A DNA stretch of 64,000 nt from assembly GCA_930367205.1 (NCBI GenBank), contig OV884014.1, positions 112,915,138 through 112,979,137 on the forward strand, read 5' to 3'. The notes under the pieces are model-generated. The model saw only the letters and a program-made list of their open reading frames with translations, was not told the origin of the DNA and ran no database searches. Position 1 is the first letter of the stretch. Each line of letters begins with the position of its first letter. Of this stretch, positions 12,023 to 23,033 are shown piece by piece. This stretch comes from Acanthosoma haemorrhoidale (Eukaryota > Arthropoda > Insecta > Hemiptera > Acanthosomatidae). The position numbers and the translations under genes are program-made.

Positions 12023-15000
12023 ATGAAGAACTTCACCTCTACATGGTCTTTTCTCATGATCTTCATGGCAGGGACCTCTTCAGTATTAAATTATGTGCTG
12101 GTTGTGAGTATTGCAGCTTAAGTTTTGTCATATTACAAATACAATGTAAGTTAGATTATCCTTTAAAATATGTAATCTTGTAAATAAAGTCATAGGATCT
12201 TCTGTCATTATCGTCGTGTTGGTAACTTAAACTCAACCAATGATTTTTTTTTTTTTTTAGAAGCATGACATTACGCAAGGCAGGTCCTGATAGCACTTAC
12301 AAAAACTAAGTAAACATAATAAATAAATTTTTTCTGTCAAATTAACTAGGCTATAAAAGCTAAGAAATTAGTAGTAAAAAAGAAGAATGAGAATTCAAAG
12401 AAATACTATTATATTTTCAATTAAAGAGCAATTCAATAATCAAAATATTTTTATATGAACATATAATGTAAAAAATTATGATAACTTTGAGTTAGGAAAA
12501 GTGTAAATGGGAGTGGGGATCCTCGCAACTTGATTGGCTGTCGTTCGTTAATTATAATTATATTCCACAACATAACAAAATTGTGGTTATTAGTCTTTAG
12601 TTAAAATAAAATATTGGGAAATAGGGTTTTAAAAAAAAACAAACTTAAACTTAACAGCAAGTTTGATCCGTTTCGATTGAGAGATTTTCCCACAGGTATT
12701 GTCATTTAAAGATGGTAACACACAATTTTAAATATATTAAAACAAAAAGAAACCTAACAATTATAATTATATATTTAATTGATTTTTTATATTAATAATT
12801 TAGGTATTTATTTTTTTTTTAATTGTTGAAAGGTTAGACGGTTGAACAAATAAAATGAATATTTGGTCTAAAGTATTGATTGTTTTATTAAAAATCATTT
12901 AATAAGTTTTTAAGAATATGCAGTGAATACTCCGAGCCAAATTCAGACATTTCTGTCTAAGGTTTTTTCCGTTAATTAAAATTCAGTTAAGTTTTTAATT
13001 GATTTATTTGAGAAGAAATATCGGGATTACTGATCCTTGAACCAACTGGTAGGTATTTATTTCTTCAGCAGATCTTAACTTTAAAAAGTAGGAAAAATCC
13101 TCAATTTTATTTTTGGATTCCAAGCTTCTGAGGAAATGAACTCTCTTGAAAAATTTAGAAAATAGTTTTAGTACTAACCAGCTATGCAATTAGGAACTCG
13201 ATAACCATATTAAAAATGAGTGTATAATTTGTTATTTCTATGGAGGACTCTCCTGATTTTACAAAAGAGGAGAGGGTAAGGCCGAAAGAATTTGAAAAAC
13301 AACACGCTTATGCTATCAGGAGATGCACACAGTTACATAAAGTCGATCTAGGTAAAATTAATTTTTATTACTTACTTTTTATTTGATATATTTTATTACT
13401 GTATTAATTTTGTATACTTATTCCTTCGGACTACTATTAGACCTTTATTTATATTTTATATTATATTATTGCCGTAGAATTTGTATTCTTTCACGTATTG
13501 TTATTTTTTTGATATTGAAACTGATAAAGTTCCCAGGTACTGGTGCAGAAATGTACAGTATGTCCAAACGTCATCTACTTATAAATTTTACTGAAGATCT
13601 AATATTTTCATATCAACTTAAATCGTCAAAAAATCAGGCCTAAATCCCAAGAAACGATCCCCTTATGTTATATTGTATGGATGTCCTGATGGTTTTGTGA
13701 AGAGACCCGGTCTGTTGGAAGAGGGCTAAGTGCCTGAATAGTTATTTTATTTTGAGATGAAAGGATGAAAAATAATGTTTTGAAATAACAAGAAGAAAGT
13801 TTTTACTAAAAGAGAGAATCATACTAGCTCAACAAGCGAAGTATGATTTAACTAGTCATTTTGTTTTATAACAGTTTGTTACTTAATTGATATTGGTATT
13901 TATTTTAAAAAATCTTTCTTGACAGCACCTCTAGATGAGTTATCTTGAGGAACATGAATGCACTCCCTCTAGTTGTGTGAGTGAAGGGATCTTAGGAGTG
14001 GAAATGGTGGCTACGTTTATTATTGCTTCCATTTTTCTATGTGATGTGTATTTATGATTTCATAGAAGGGTTGACTGTGGTTCTTCAGATCCGACACCTA
14101 GAGTATTCCTGATAGTTTGTTTTACTCCTAGTCCAGGTGCTGATCCGAAGACACAGTATCAAGCAAGGTCTTGAAGAACTAATGCATTTTCTACATGATT
14201 GACTCAAATGGTAGTTGAATGGCCTTCACAGAAAATATCTTTCATCTTACTTACATTGTGTCAAAGTTACCAGATTCCAGTTGCAATATTTATGCTCTTT
14301 GATCTTGATTGGTAGAAATTATTTTCATTTTACTTACATTTTGAGGGCATAATTGCATTTAACAAACTTATATACAATGACTGTATTTCCATAAGGTTTG
14401 GTCTGACATCAAAAATGATTTTAAATTGAAACAAGCAAGATCACTTTCCATAGTAAATATTAATTATTATTGTGGCAGTAGTGACAATGTTAGAATTTAT
14501 GAAAATCTCAAATAATTGGAATTTTTTATTTGCTACATTGTTGGAAGTTCAAAATGATCTTTGACCATAATAAAGTCATTTTAGGCTTACTGTTTTATGT
14601 AGGGCCATGGAAAGAAGTAACAAATTTTAGTCTGTTGAAACGGAAGGGTTATTTGAAGTCACAATGAGGACAGAGTGAGGCAACATGGCCAGTCCTCAGC
14701 TGTGTGAGAAACAAACCATAATCGTTAAAAGATTGAGCACTTATGTACTTGTTAAGTGTTTCAAACTATAATAATTAAAAAATAATATAAAAAAAATAAA
14801 AATAATTAAAACATTACAAGGACAACAAATTACTTAGAATTCTAATGCTTTTCCATTTTTATTTTCAGGTGATATTCTCAATACTCTGTGCCACTTCAAG
14901 GTTCCAATATCCGATAACTTCCCAGTAAAAGGACTTTCTAATTTTAAGATAAATTACCGCTCATTTTTTTTTTTTTATTAATAAATGTTTGTTTTGTTTT

Positions 15001-18000
15001 TTTTCAGTGCTGGTATTATTGTTTTCTGGAAGTTTTTGATATTGTAAGTAGCGTTTTATTTACATAACACTATTTCAAAGAATCACCGCCTAATTTCATA
15101 CCAGGATCCATGGCTCCGTTAGTGAGGTATTCTCTGGACCAGAGGTCCCCAAACTTTTTTGACTTGTAAGCCACGTGCCAATTTTGTCTGTTTTTGGCAG
15201 ACCGCCTTCCTGCGCAATCTAGTCCTCCCTATGTCAGTCTTTTAGCAGCCAAATCCAAAATCGCTCCCTTAAAAGTAGTAACTTTTAAAAAAGCCACAGT
15301 TGGAAGACCTTTGTTGGCAATCACGTTGCGGAAATTCAGGACCAAAAATGTACCTCCTAGTCGCTGGAAACATGTCATTTCTGAAGACAATCCAGCTGAT
15401 TCCATCGCGTGACACATGGATTGTGCCTCTTGATATCCATCATCATTCCCTGTGGTGGTGCGGATCTAATTGGCTCTCGTCTCTTCCATGGCTACTGCTC
15501 TCTGTTGATTAGCCTGAGACTGATGATATAAATTCTGAAGCCAAACCAACCACCACGTTAGTACTCACAACCACTACAACCAAGCCATCAAGCGATTTTC
15601 CACTCTTTGGCTGAAATGTGTAATTGCCTTTTGTCAATGTTTTGTGATTAATGCTAAATGTCCAGCTCCAGCGCCCTCGGGTAGTTTATCCTATGTTAAA
15701 CTGCAAGAAGCAGAAACCTGTGTCATTCATCTGAGCTAAAAGGAAATTGTTGAGCTCCAAAAACCTTCATCTCACCATTGTCTGATGATGAAGTGTTATC
15801 TGTTTATCGATGAACACAAGCTTATCCATGTCTTTTGGTCATCTATTCGCTTCAGTGCCGTATCCTGTTCTTGTTTCCAAAAATGTTCCATCCAAATTGT
15901 TTTTTTTCATGTTTAAGGGGTATTATATAACCTTCTTGGGAGATTCTGGTAAAAATCAGCTCTATCCCATTGAACAATAAGTTCAAACGCAGTATTATCA
16001 AGCAGCTCAGGGCTGTTTGTGTTTGTCTCTCATGTAAAATTTATGAAAATGAATTGAGCTGGTTTTGAAACTAAACACCTCAATTGTAATGATATACTGT
16101 GCTATGATCAAACATTAAAACCTTAGTATTAAATACAAAAATTTTTGTTTTAAATTTGTTGTTTACTTTAGATAAAAGGAAAAAGAATTAATTGGAATAA
16201 GGCAAAAGAGTTTACAAAGCTTAGACTGATGGATGAGCATTACAACCAAGGGGTTGAACACCTGTACTCTATATGCGAAGAAGATAGTAAGTATTATTTG
16301 TTAATTATAAAATTAATGGTTTTGCTACGGTAGCTAAAAAGCATTTTAGAATAATAGTCCTCTGAAACCCCGACATATATGTAAAATAATTCAAGCTGTT
16401 GGGATCTTTTATTTGATACACTAAAGTATATGCTCAGAAAATATGTATTTTTTTAATTATAACTAATTGATTAATAATTAATTTGAAGTGAATGGCATCC
16501 CTTCATATGAAACTAACCCTAATAAGGAAAAATAAACAATTTTGGAATACAATTTGGATGACAGTTTTAATGACTACGTAAATATTGATCTGTTTATCCC
16601 TAACACATGTCCAGTATTTTCGGACCGGATGTCTTGAATTTGATACCGTACTCATTATGATACACAAATTATTTAATCTAAGCTAATTAATTTATCTATT
16701 AACCCTTCAATATTTTTCATGGGGCTGATTTTATTTTTATCATTATTGTGCCATTAATTAGATTGGATGGAAGGTCATTGTTTCAGTTATATTATTTAGG
16801 AACACAATGTTATTGGCAGTTTTAATGACCCCTTGTAGTTTTAGAGTAAAGAACCAAAACAAATTACAAATTGATAATCAGAATATCAAGATTTTTCATT
16901 TGATACACTACTTAAAATTACAGAAATGAATGTCCTTTTACCTTTTATAATACATATATATGTATTATAAGAATAACAGTTAAATTAAAAATGATCAAGT
17001 TAATGTGGTTCAATGTGGTTCTATAACATTATTATTTTAATTGCTTCATACATACAATTTTCTAGAGAGTATATTGTTAAATTAACAATTACTGAATACA
17101 AATAATAGTATGGATATTCTGTGTCATTGGGAGGTGGATGATCTTCTTCCTCGAAGCTTCTTGCTCTATCCTTGGGTGTCGGGTGAGTGATCTTGTCTTT
17201 AATACCTGGTCTCATGGCCACTGATTAACTCATTCTTGACTCATCAAGAAATAAGACTAAAGATAACTAAGCTTTTTTATTTAATTTAATTTTTAATTTT
17301 TTTTAATTGTCAGGTCTTTCCTGTTCTTTGTTTCCAAGGTCCAGCAATACATACTTCATCCAACTAATATTCGTTTTTTAGATAAAAATCAATTTGGCCA
17401 TAAAAATATCTTAACAATATATTTATGCCGGTAAATTAATTAACGGCACATACACATGATTTATAGAAATAGCTGTATTTTTCCTTTCTTCCCAATGTTA
17501 AATTTGGCCCCTAGCTCGAACAGAGAACCGACAAATTCTAAAATGAACAGGCATACAGACAGGTGAAAACATGAGTGTCCCTGATTTTGAACAATTAAGT
17601 GAGCAGTACCACACAATTAAGAACTTCAATGATCTTGATTTTATATGTATTATTAAATTTGTTTATTAGCATACACATTTAAAAGCAATTTCTCCAACAC
17701 TATACACGGAAAATTTCAACAACCGCCACAGCTGCACTATATAAATATTTAAAAAAAAGTTAAGTATGTAATGTCAAACCATTAAATACATGCCAAGTAA
17801 TTAATTAATTATGACACGTTGAAATTTACAATGGGGTTGGTTTTATTCTTAACACTGCTGTGCCACCCTAATTGAAAGTTGTATGTAAAACATCATTTCT
17901 CTTTGTAAAGCAAGGGATAAGTTAAGGTTGGGGAAACGGAATTAATGACTTAGTGAAGTTTTAAAATAATGCACCAAGATTTCAAAACAAATAGTAAAAT

Positions 18001-19509
18001 ATTCATTTTTTGTGTTACCAAGTAATTAATTATTTATGACATGCTGTAATCTCCCAAACAGACAGACTGACACACAGGTGAAAATATAAGGTTCTTTAAA
18101 TATAAAACAAACATTAACAAAGACAGGATCAACTTGTTAATTTTTCTTTAATTTTGTTTCAGTGAAATATATATCAGATTCACTATCAGATTGTGACTAT
18201 GCTGTGGAATATATATACTGCCAAAAACGCAACTGGGTTCAAGTAAGTAATAAATAAAATTATATTTATGTATCTTTGTATCGTTCATTTATGTAATAAA
18301 CCTGTATTTACAAAATGCCTTAAGATCTATTTTTAAACAAATTTTACAAACGACAGTGGCAGGTGAGATAAACTTAACTTGATCATTATTAAATAAACTG
18401 TTGCACTAATGTTGACATTTCATATTTAATACAAATCTATTTTTTGCTTCAGATCAGGTTGTCGTTTAAGACTTATGCGACGTATTTAAAAAAAAAAAAA
18501 ATTATAATCTTCTCAGGCAAAGAAAATTTATTTGTGTAGAAATAACAATACCATCATTATATCAAGCGAAAACTAGAATTTATTGTCAAACGTTTAATAT
18601 CAAATTTATTTACCAATTTAATGAACTTTCCAATCTCGATGGCTAAAAAAAATTAAACTGTTATTTTAAATATACTGATAACTAACATTCCAAATCTCGG
18701 TTTGTTGAAGCCTTTGTAATTAGGACTACTTTTAATCAATTTTTTGGGAGGTTTTAGTACTTTACTATAATGTTGCTATGGCTTTTGGCAAAATGTTCCC
18801 TCACCCATCCTATTTAGCCACCTAAGTAGAATGACAATTTCACTCTTTACTCAATATTTGTTTTATTGATATATTAAGCATTAGTAATAAATTTGTCCAG
18901 ATCAATTATTATATTTTAATATTTATTTGCATGAAGAGTTTTTCATTGCAATTTATCTTGTTTACATTAGGACTAATGAACATTTGTTTTTATTTCAAAA
19001 TTACTCCATGAAGATCTTCATTTCTTTATTTTGTGCTTTCAAATGCTAAGGATAATATTATGTTGGAATTAAAATATTTTTTTTATTAATTAAATTATCA
19101 CCTTACCGCAAAATTGTTATTTCATTATTTTTGTAAGCCCTCTCTCCCGTCACAGATATAAACTTGCAAAGGTTCTTGACAAAATGCTCACTCTCCCACC
19201 TAAGTGACAACTTTGTTTTATTTTTTAATAGCTTAAATTAAAATTTATTTCAAAAGACAGATATTTCAAGAAATGGAACCGATAGGATAATATCACTTGC
19301 CTGGAATGAGACCAAATCAGAAACTAACAGTTTTATAAAATTAATGTGGGTGTTATGACAACTTTCCATAAAGATGTTACAGTAGCTTATGGCTGCCACT
19401 TTACAAATTTTACAAATTATATTCCATATAGAAACATTAATTTATATTTTATGTCTTGTTTCAGAGCCAACTACCACTGTATAAGCAGCCCAGTACCGCA
19501 AAATACTAA
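12023..19509 (+). CDS. Odorant-binding protein-like gene L1 (7 exons, 172 aa)
   Basis: Exons: 12023-12103, 13246-13351, 14869-14924, 15008-15043, 16172-16286, 18163-18242, 19465-19509 (TAA). All borders are AG/GT, phases 0,1,0,0,1,0. Residues 1-27 carry a signal peptide starting Met-Lys-Asn. The cysteines at 54, 82, 86, 128, 142 and 151 give C-x27-C-x3-C-x41-C-x13-C-x8-C, the insect OBP (PBP/GOBP) signature. Family members are secreted six-helix carriers of small hydrophobic ligands. A seventh cysteine at 70 has no evident partner. The exon 2 acceptor is weak (ctatggag|GAC) and about 6 nt downstream of the position used in L3. The start is supported by the homologous start and leader of L2 and L3. 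AATAAA follows at 19633. OBP membership rests on cysteine spacing, length and signal peptide. A fast-evolving secreted effector with the same fold is the alternative role. Confidence 0.82.
15140..15195 (+). mobile_element. hAT-type terminal fragment
   Basis: CAGAGGTCCCCAAACTTTTTT resembles the short terminal inverted repeats and subterminal text of hAT/Charlie elements. No matching right end was found. It abuts the BEL/Pao fragment in L1 intron 4, so it is a remnant only. Confidence 0.4.
15194..15512 (+). mobile_element. BEL/Pao retrotransposon pol fragment, frameshifted
   Basis: The frame from 15194 encodes a Leu-Leu-Ala-Ala-Lys-x-Lys-Ile-Ala-Pro-Leu-Lys stretch. It then reads a Trp-Lys-His-Val ... 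Asp-Asn-Pro-Ala-Asp motif, typical of the RNase H to integrase part of BEL/Pao polyproteins. The frame starting at 15300 encodes His-Ser-Leu-Trp-Trp-x-Gly-x-x-Trp-Leu, another BEL/Pao hallmark that lies further on in intact elements, so a frameshift separates them. Only about 320 bp survive, in L1 intron 4 on the gene's own strand. No LTRs are seen. Confidence 0.65.
16287..18162 (+). other. L1 intron 5, internally repetitive, no gene
   Basis: Two loosely similar blocks (about 16640-16900 and 17800-18000) each pair TTAATTAATTAT-like text with GGGGCTGATTTTATT or GGGGTTGGTTTTATT. CAGACAGACTGACACACAGGTG at 18058 belongs to a motif that recurs in several non-coding stretches of the window. No supported exon. 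Confidence 0.4.
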
Positions 19510-19632
19510 ACATTGGTTATAATATAATATAGTATTTACATTTCAATATTCAATGTTTGCGCTCTATTCCAAATCATCAGTTATATTTATATAAGTCCCA
19601 ATGTAATGGATTATTTTTTGCTATAATTTCTT

Positions 19633-19638
19633 AATAAA
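19633..19638 (+). terminator. Polyadenylation signal of L1
   Basis: AATAAA lies 124 nt after the L1 stop. It is followed by AATTCAG, and a homologous AATAAAAATTCA occurs after L3. Confidence 0.65.
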
Positions 19639-19699
19639 AATTCAGAAAGATATTTGAGTATTTAAAAAAAAAAATTTTTAGAGCATGAACGATATAGTT

Positions 19700-21983
19700 A
19701 TTGACCCCCATATTAACGGAACCATCTTTATAATTTTTTTTGATTTTTATTAATATTATTATTTTACATTATGTAAATAAGGATGATATTATTATAAATA
19801 ACTTTTGACTTATTATAAAATACTTAAACTTTAAATCTTGTTCTCGGAGATAAGAAGGCATTGAAAACAGAACCCTCCAAGGACCCTGAATAAATGTGTT
19901 TGTAATAGTCGTGGGGGTCTTAAGAACTTGGCCAACAACCAGCCTTCCCACAAACTCGCACCCATGATCCAAAGAATTGCATATTATTTCTTATGGTGTT
20001 GAGGTGCTTGGACTCTCAAGCTCGGAAGGAACTCAAGATTAAGTATGCCAACACTGAATTCCCCAAAGAGTTTCTATCTGGCTTCACATCCTGGAGGTGA
20101 CCTCTGAGAAAATTGGGTGAAGTGAAGACCAGAGTAATGATCGTACCCAAGGAAACTTTAAAGGCCAGCCCAGGTCGGGTATGAGAACAGATCACTTCTT
20201 TTGCCGATAGAAGCTAATTCCTACCACAAAGGGTCAGAGAGTCAATCGAAGGAGGAACAGAGCTATTTAGTATTTAGAAACACATGCTCAGCCGTTTTAT
20301 GAATGCATCTTTTGAGATACTTTTTGCTATATTTACCAATCACCCGCATTAATAAATCTTCAGAAGCCTATTTTATTGAAATAATTTTCTGTTTGAGATC
20401 GGACAAATTCTTGAAATAAGGGGAGCTGTAAGTCGTTGAGCATAGTGGTTAATTTTGTGTGGGGAGGATACAATAGTTAGTTGTCGATGATAAGTTTTGC
20501 ATTCTTTCTAGTTTGCTATAGTTAGTTTTGAAAGTGAAGCTCCATACTGGTAAAATGCAGGTTATAAGTAATGCTATGAATCATTTTTAGAGTTTAAATT
20601 TGTTTTTGATACTAGTGTGGAGGCAAATGAGCACTGAGATTGAATCTAGCGTGTAAGGAAGTAAGGCGTAAGTAAAAAATAAGGCCAGGGTTCGAACAAA
20701 GCAGCAAGCACTGGTACAGGTAGAGAGTGAAGTGCCCAACACAAGCCTCAATGGGCAAAATGAGAATCAGCTGAGCCTTCCCCCCCCCCCTTCTGAACCC
20801 CTGATTATATAATTGTTATAAACTAAAATATACACAAATAAACACTGAGCTAAAATTGGTTCCTAATACTACAACAGGGCTACTTTTCAAGGAGGTGTTA
20901 CAAGCTAACAAAAATTAGCTTGCACTACAAACAACTACATAATAACTTCGACTGCTTGCTGACATCGGTGAGGAAACGGTGGTGAGCATATCTTGCTCAA
21001 CATGGGATTGGTCAGAAATTGCAGTGAATCGAAGAATTTGAAATGTAAACATCAATGTTTACATGTTGTCCGCATAGTAGACCATGAGAAAGTTCAAGAG
21101 AATTTTCTTCGGAATGTTCCTCATGTGTGGCAGCAACAGGTGGTTGATCGGGCATTATTTGTGTACTCCACAATATCCAAATGTTCTTTGTGGGCATCCG
21201 CAGCGGGACTAAGCTGGTTTTTGCTGTTGTCATAATTTTTAAAATCATTTGAATTCGTTTGTAATGAAGGATATGAAATGGTTATAAACGTCTGCTTTCC
21301 ACGCAGTTCCGGCAGCTATGGGGTTAGGTTGAACGGATAATCTTTCATGAAATATTGAAATTGTAAAGTGAACGTGTTCCAGGATAGTAGTATTGGACTG
21401 ATGAGATTTGTTTGGCTGTAAAACCCTGAAGTGTTACATTTAAACTCATTTCGGGAGCCTACCGAAACGATCTTGAGATATTTTTGAAGAGGACAACGGT
21501 GGCTCCTCAGTTTCAGGTGACTTTAATGCTTATGCCTGACCAAGTACCTGAATATATTATTGTACCAACTCTGTGAAGTGGAGTGGGCTGAGAAGAAGTG
21601 GTTTCCTTCAGTCACTCAGCGAAGACGGTGAAAATATAATGTGCTGATCAATCCGTAGTCTGGAACAGGGGACATCGCAACTTCTACGATAGGGACACGT
21701 GTGGGCGAAATGACCTTCCACCGCTAATTGACGAAGGGGAAAATTGCAGGACTTCCCCCCCCCCTTCGTCCAGAAATGGAAAGAGTTTCAAGGTCCGGGG
21801 TACTAAATACCTTGAGAAGGTTGTGTAGGACGATGATTGACTGCCCTAATAGCAGTTTAGGTGATCGGTTTTAAGCAGGGCAGAAAAAAATGATTTCCTT
21901 GGTTTTAAGGCTGGATTATAGGAATGCTTTAGGGTAGTCTATAATGGTAGTCCTAGGTAGGACTAGACTGGTAATGGTATATA
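19700..21983. other. Intergenic region with degraded retroelement text
   Basis: 20350-20660 resembles 61580-61970: both share AATAATTTTCTGTTTG and GGACAAATTC and, reversed, decode in pieces to a reverse-transcriptase C-terminal type of sequence. The remainder, including short ORFs at 20993-21248, shows no family I recognise. C-runs at 20781 and 21757 are low complexity. Confidence 0.35.
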
Positions 21984-22790
21984 AAGGGTGTCCCAGAATT
22001 AACGCAAGATTTGAATTTGCCACCATTTGTGCAGTAACGTGCTGGCAACCCTTAAAAAAAACAATTTGACAGCTGACAGTTTAGGGTTAGTAAAAATGGA
22101 ACGTTACACGATAGAACAACGTGTCTTTATTGTTGAACATTATCTCAAAAATAATGAAAGTTTAGCGGCCGCAGTTCGAAAATTTCATGCAAAGTATGGT
22201 CGGAATAGTGTTTTGACTTAATCAACTGCGAAGAGATTAATTGAGAAATTTAGGGAGACTGGATCAGTTAGAGACACTAAACACACTGGTCGTCCAAAAA
22301 CAAGCCGTTCAAATTCGAAGCAGTGCGTGAGAGTGTTGTTGAAAATCCAGGAACATCAATTCAGCGCCGTACAGTTCATGAAACAATTCAAATACTGCAT
22401 GAGACATTTCCAGGTCGTGTACTCTCTTGTTTCGGTGATCAGAATTGGCTCCCTAGATCGTGTGATTTAACACCTTTAGATTTATTTTTATGGGGTTATT
22501 TGAAGTCAAAGATGTATGTCAACAAGCCCACATCCACCCGTGCATTAAAAGAGGAAATTCAACGCTGCATCAACGAAATTCAACCACATTTATGCCAAAT
22601 GGTCATGGAAAATTTCGACAAAAGAGTTCGTATGTGCCAGCAAAGTCGTGGAGGCCATTTGCCCGATGTGTTATTCCATAAATAACCCTATCCTATTTAC
22701 TTTATAATTCATTAAAACAAAAATAAAAAAAATACTAAAAACTGTGTTTTCTATTTAAATAAAATCTTTCGTTAATTCTGGGACACCCTT
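21984..22790 (+). mobile_element. Mariner-type deletion derivative, copy 1
   Basis: The 807-bp element has inverted termini AAGGGTGTCCCAGAATT and its reverse complement, flanked by TA on both sides. Inside, a transposase N-terminus (helix-turn-helix, from about 22096) is followed by frame breaks. The ORF at 22323-22685 joins an early RRTVH-like segment directly to the late ETIQ-LHETFPGR segment. The central catalytic core, with the first two acidic residues, is therefore missing. The late part keeps Asp-Leu-Thr-Pro-Leu-Asp. It is non-autonomous and shares this breakpoint with the copy at 40382-41173. Confidence 0.85.
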
Positions 22791-23033
22791 TATATGGGTA
22801 TGGGGTATATACTCAATAGCCATACTAGCGTTGGGCATAAAAGAAACATAAAAATAATGCTCATATTTTTCAGATTTTGATTAATAACTATGGTAACAAA
22901 TAATTCACTATATATTAACGTAATTAACAAGTACTATGTTAAAATGTAAACATGTTAAGCGCTCAGATGTATTTGAAATCCCATGTAGACTGATTAAAAA
23001 GTGTTAAAAATTAATGATGATATAAAAGACATA

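Larger units (their letters stand above)
8790..19700 (+). repeat. Segmental duplication, L1 copy
   Basis: This region is paralogous and collinear with about 37880-50215. It covers some 3 kb of upstream sequence plus the whole OBP-like gene L1. Upstream stretches (for example 11090-11300 against 38870-39060) and intron 2 are nearly identical, while promoter, exons and intron 3 have diverged. Insertions and deletions separate the copies: solo LTR and BEL fragment here; mariner derivative and jockey-like copy in the other. Confidence 0.8.

Noticed and set aside
13383..13643. 86-codon ORF in L1 intron 2
   Set aside because: It starts inside the intron just after exon 2 and runs through AT-rich text. 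The L3 paralogue keeps only the last part open. It was treated as intronic sequence inside the near-identical block.
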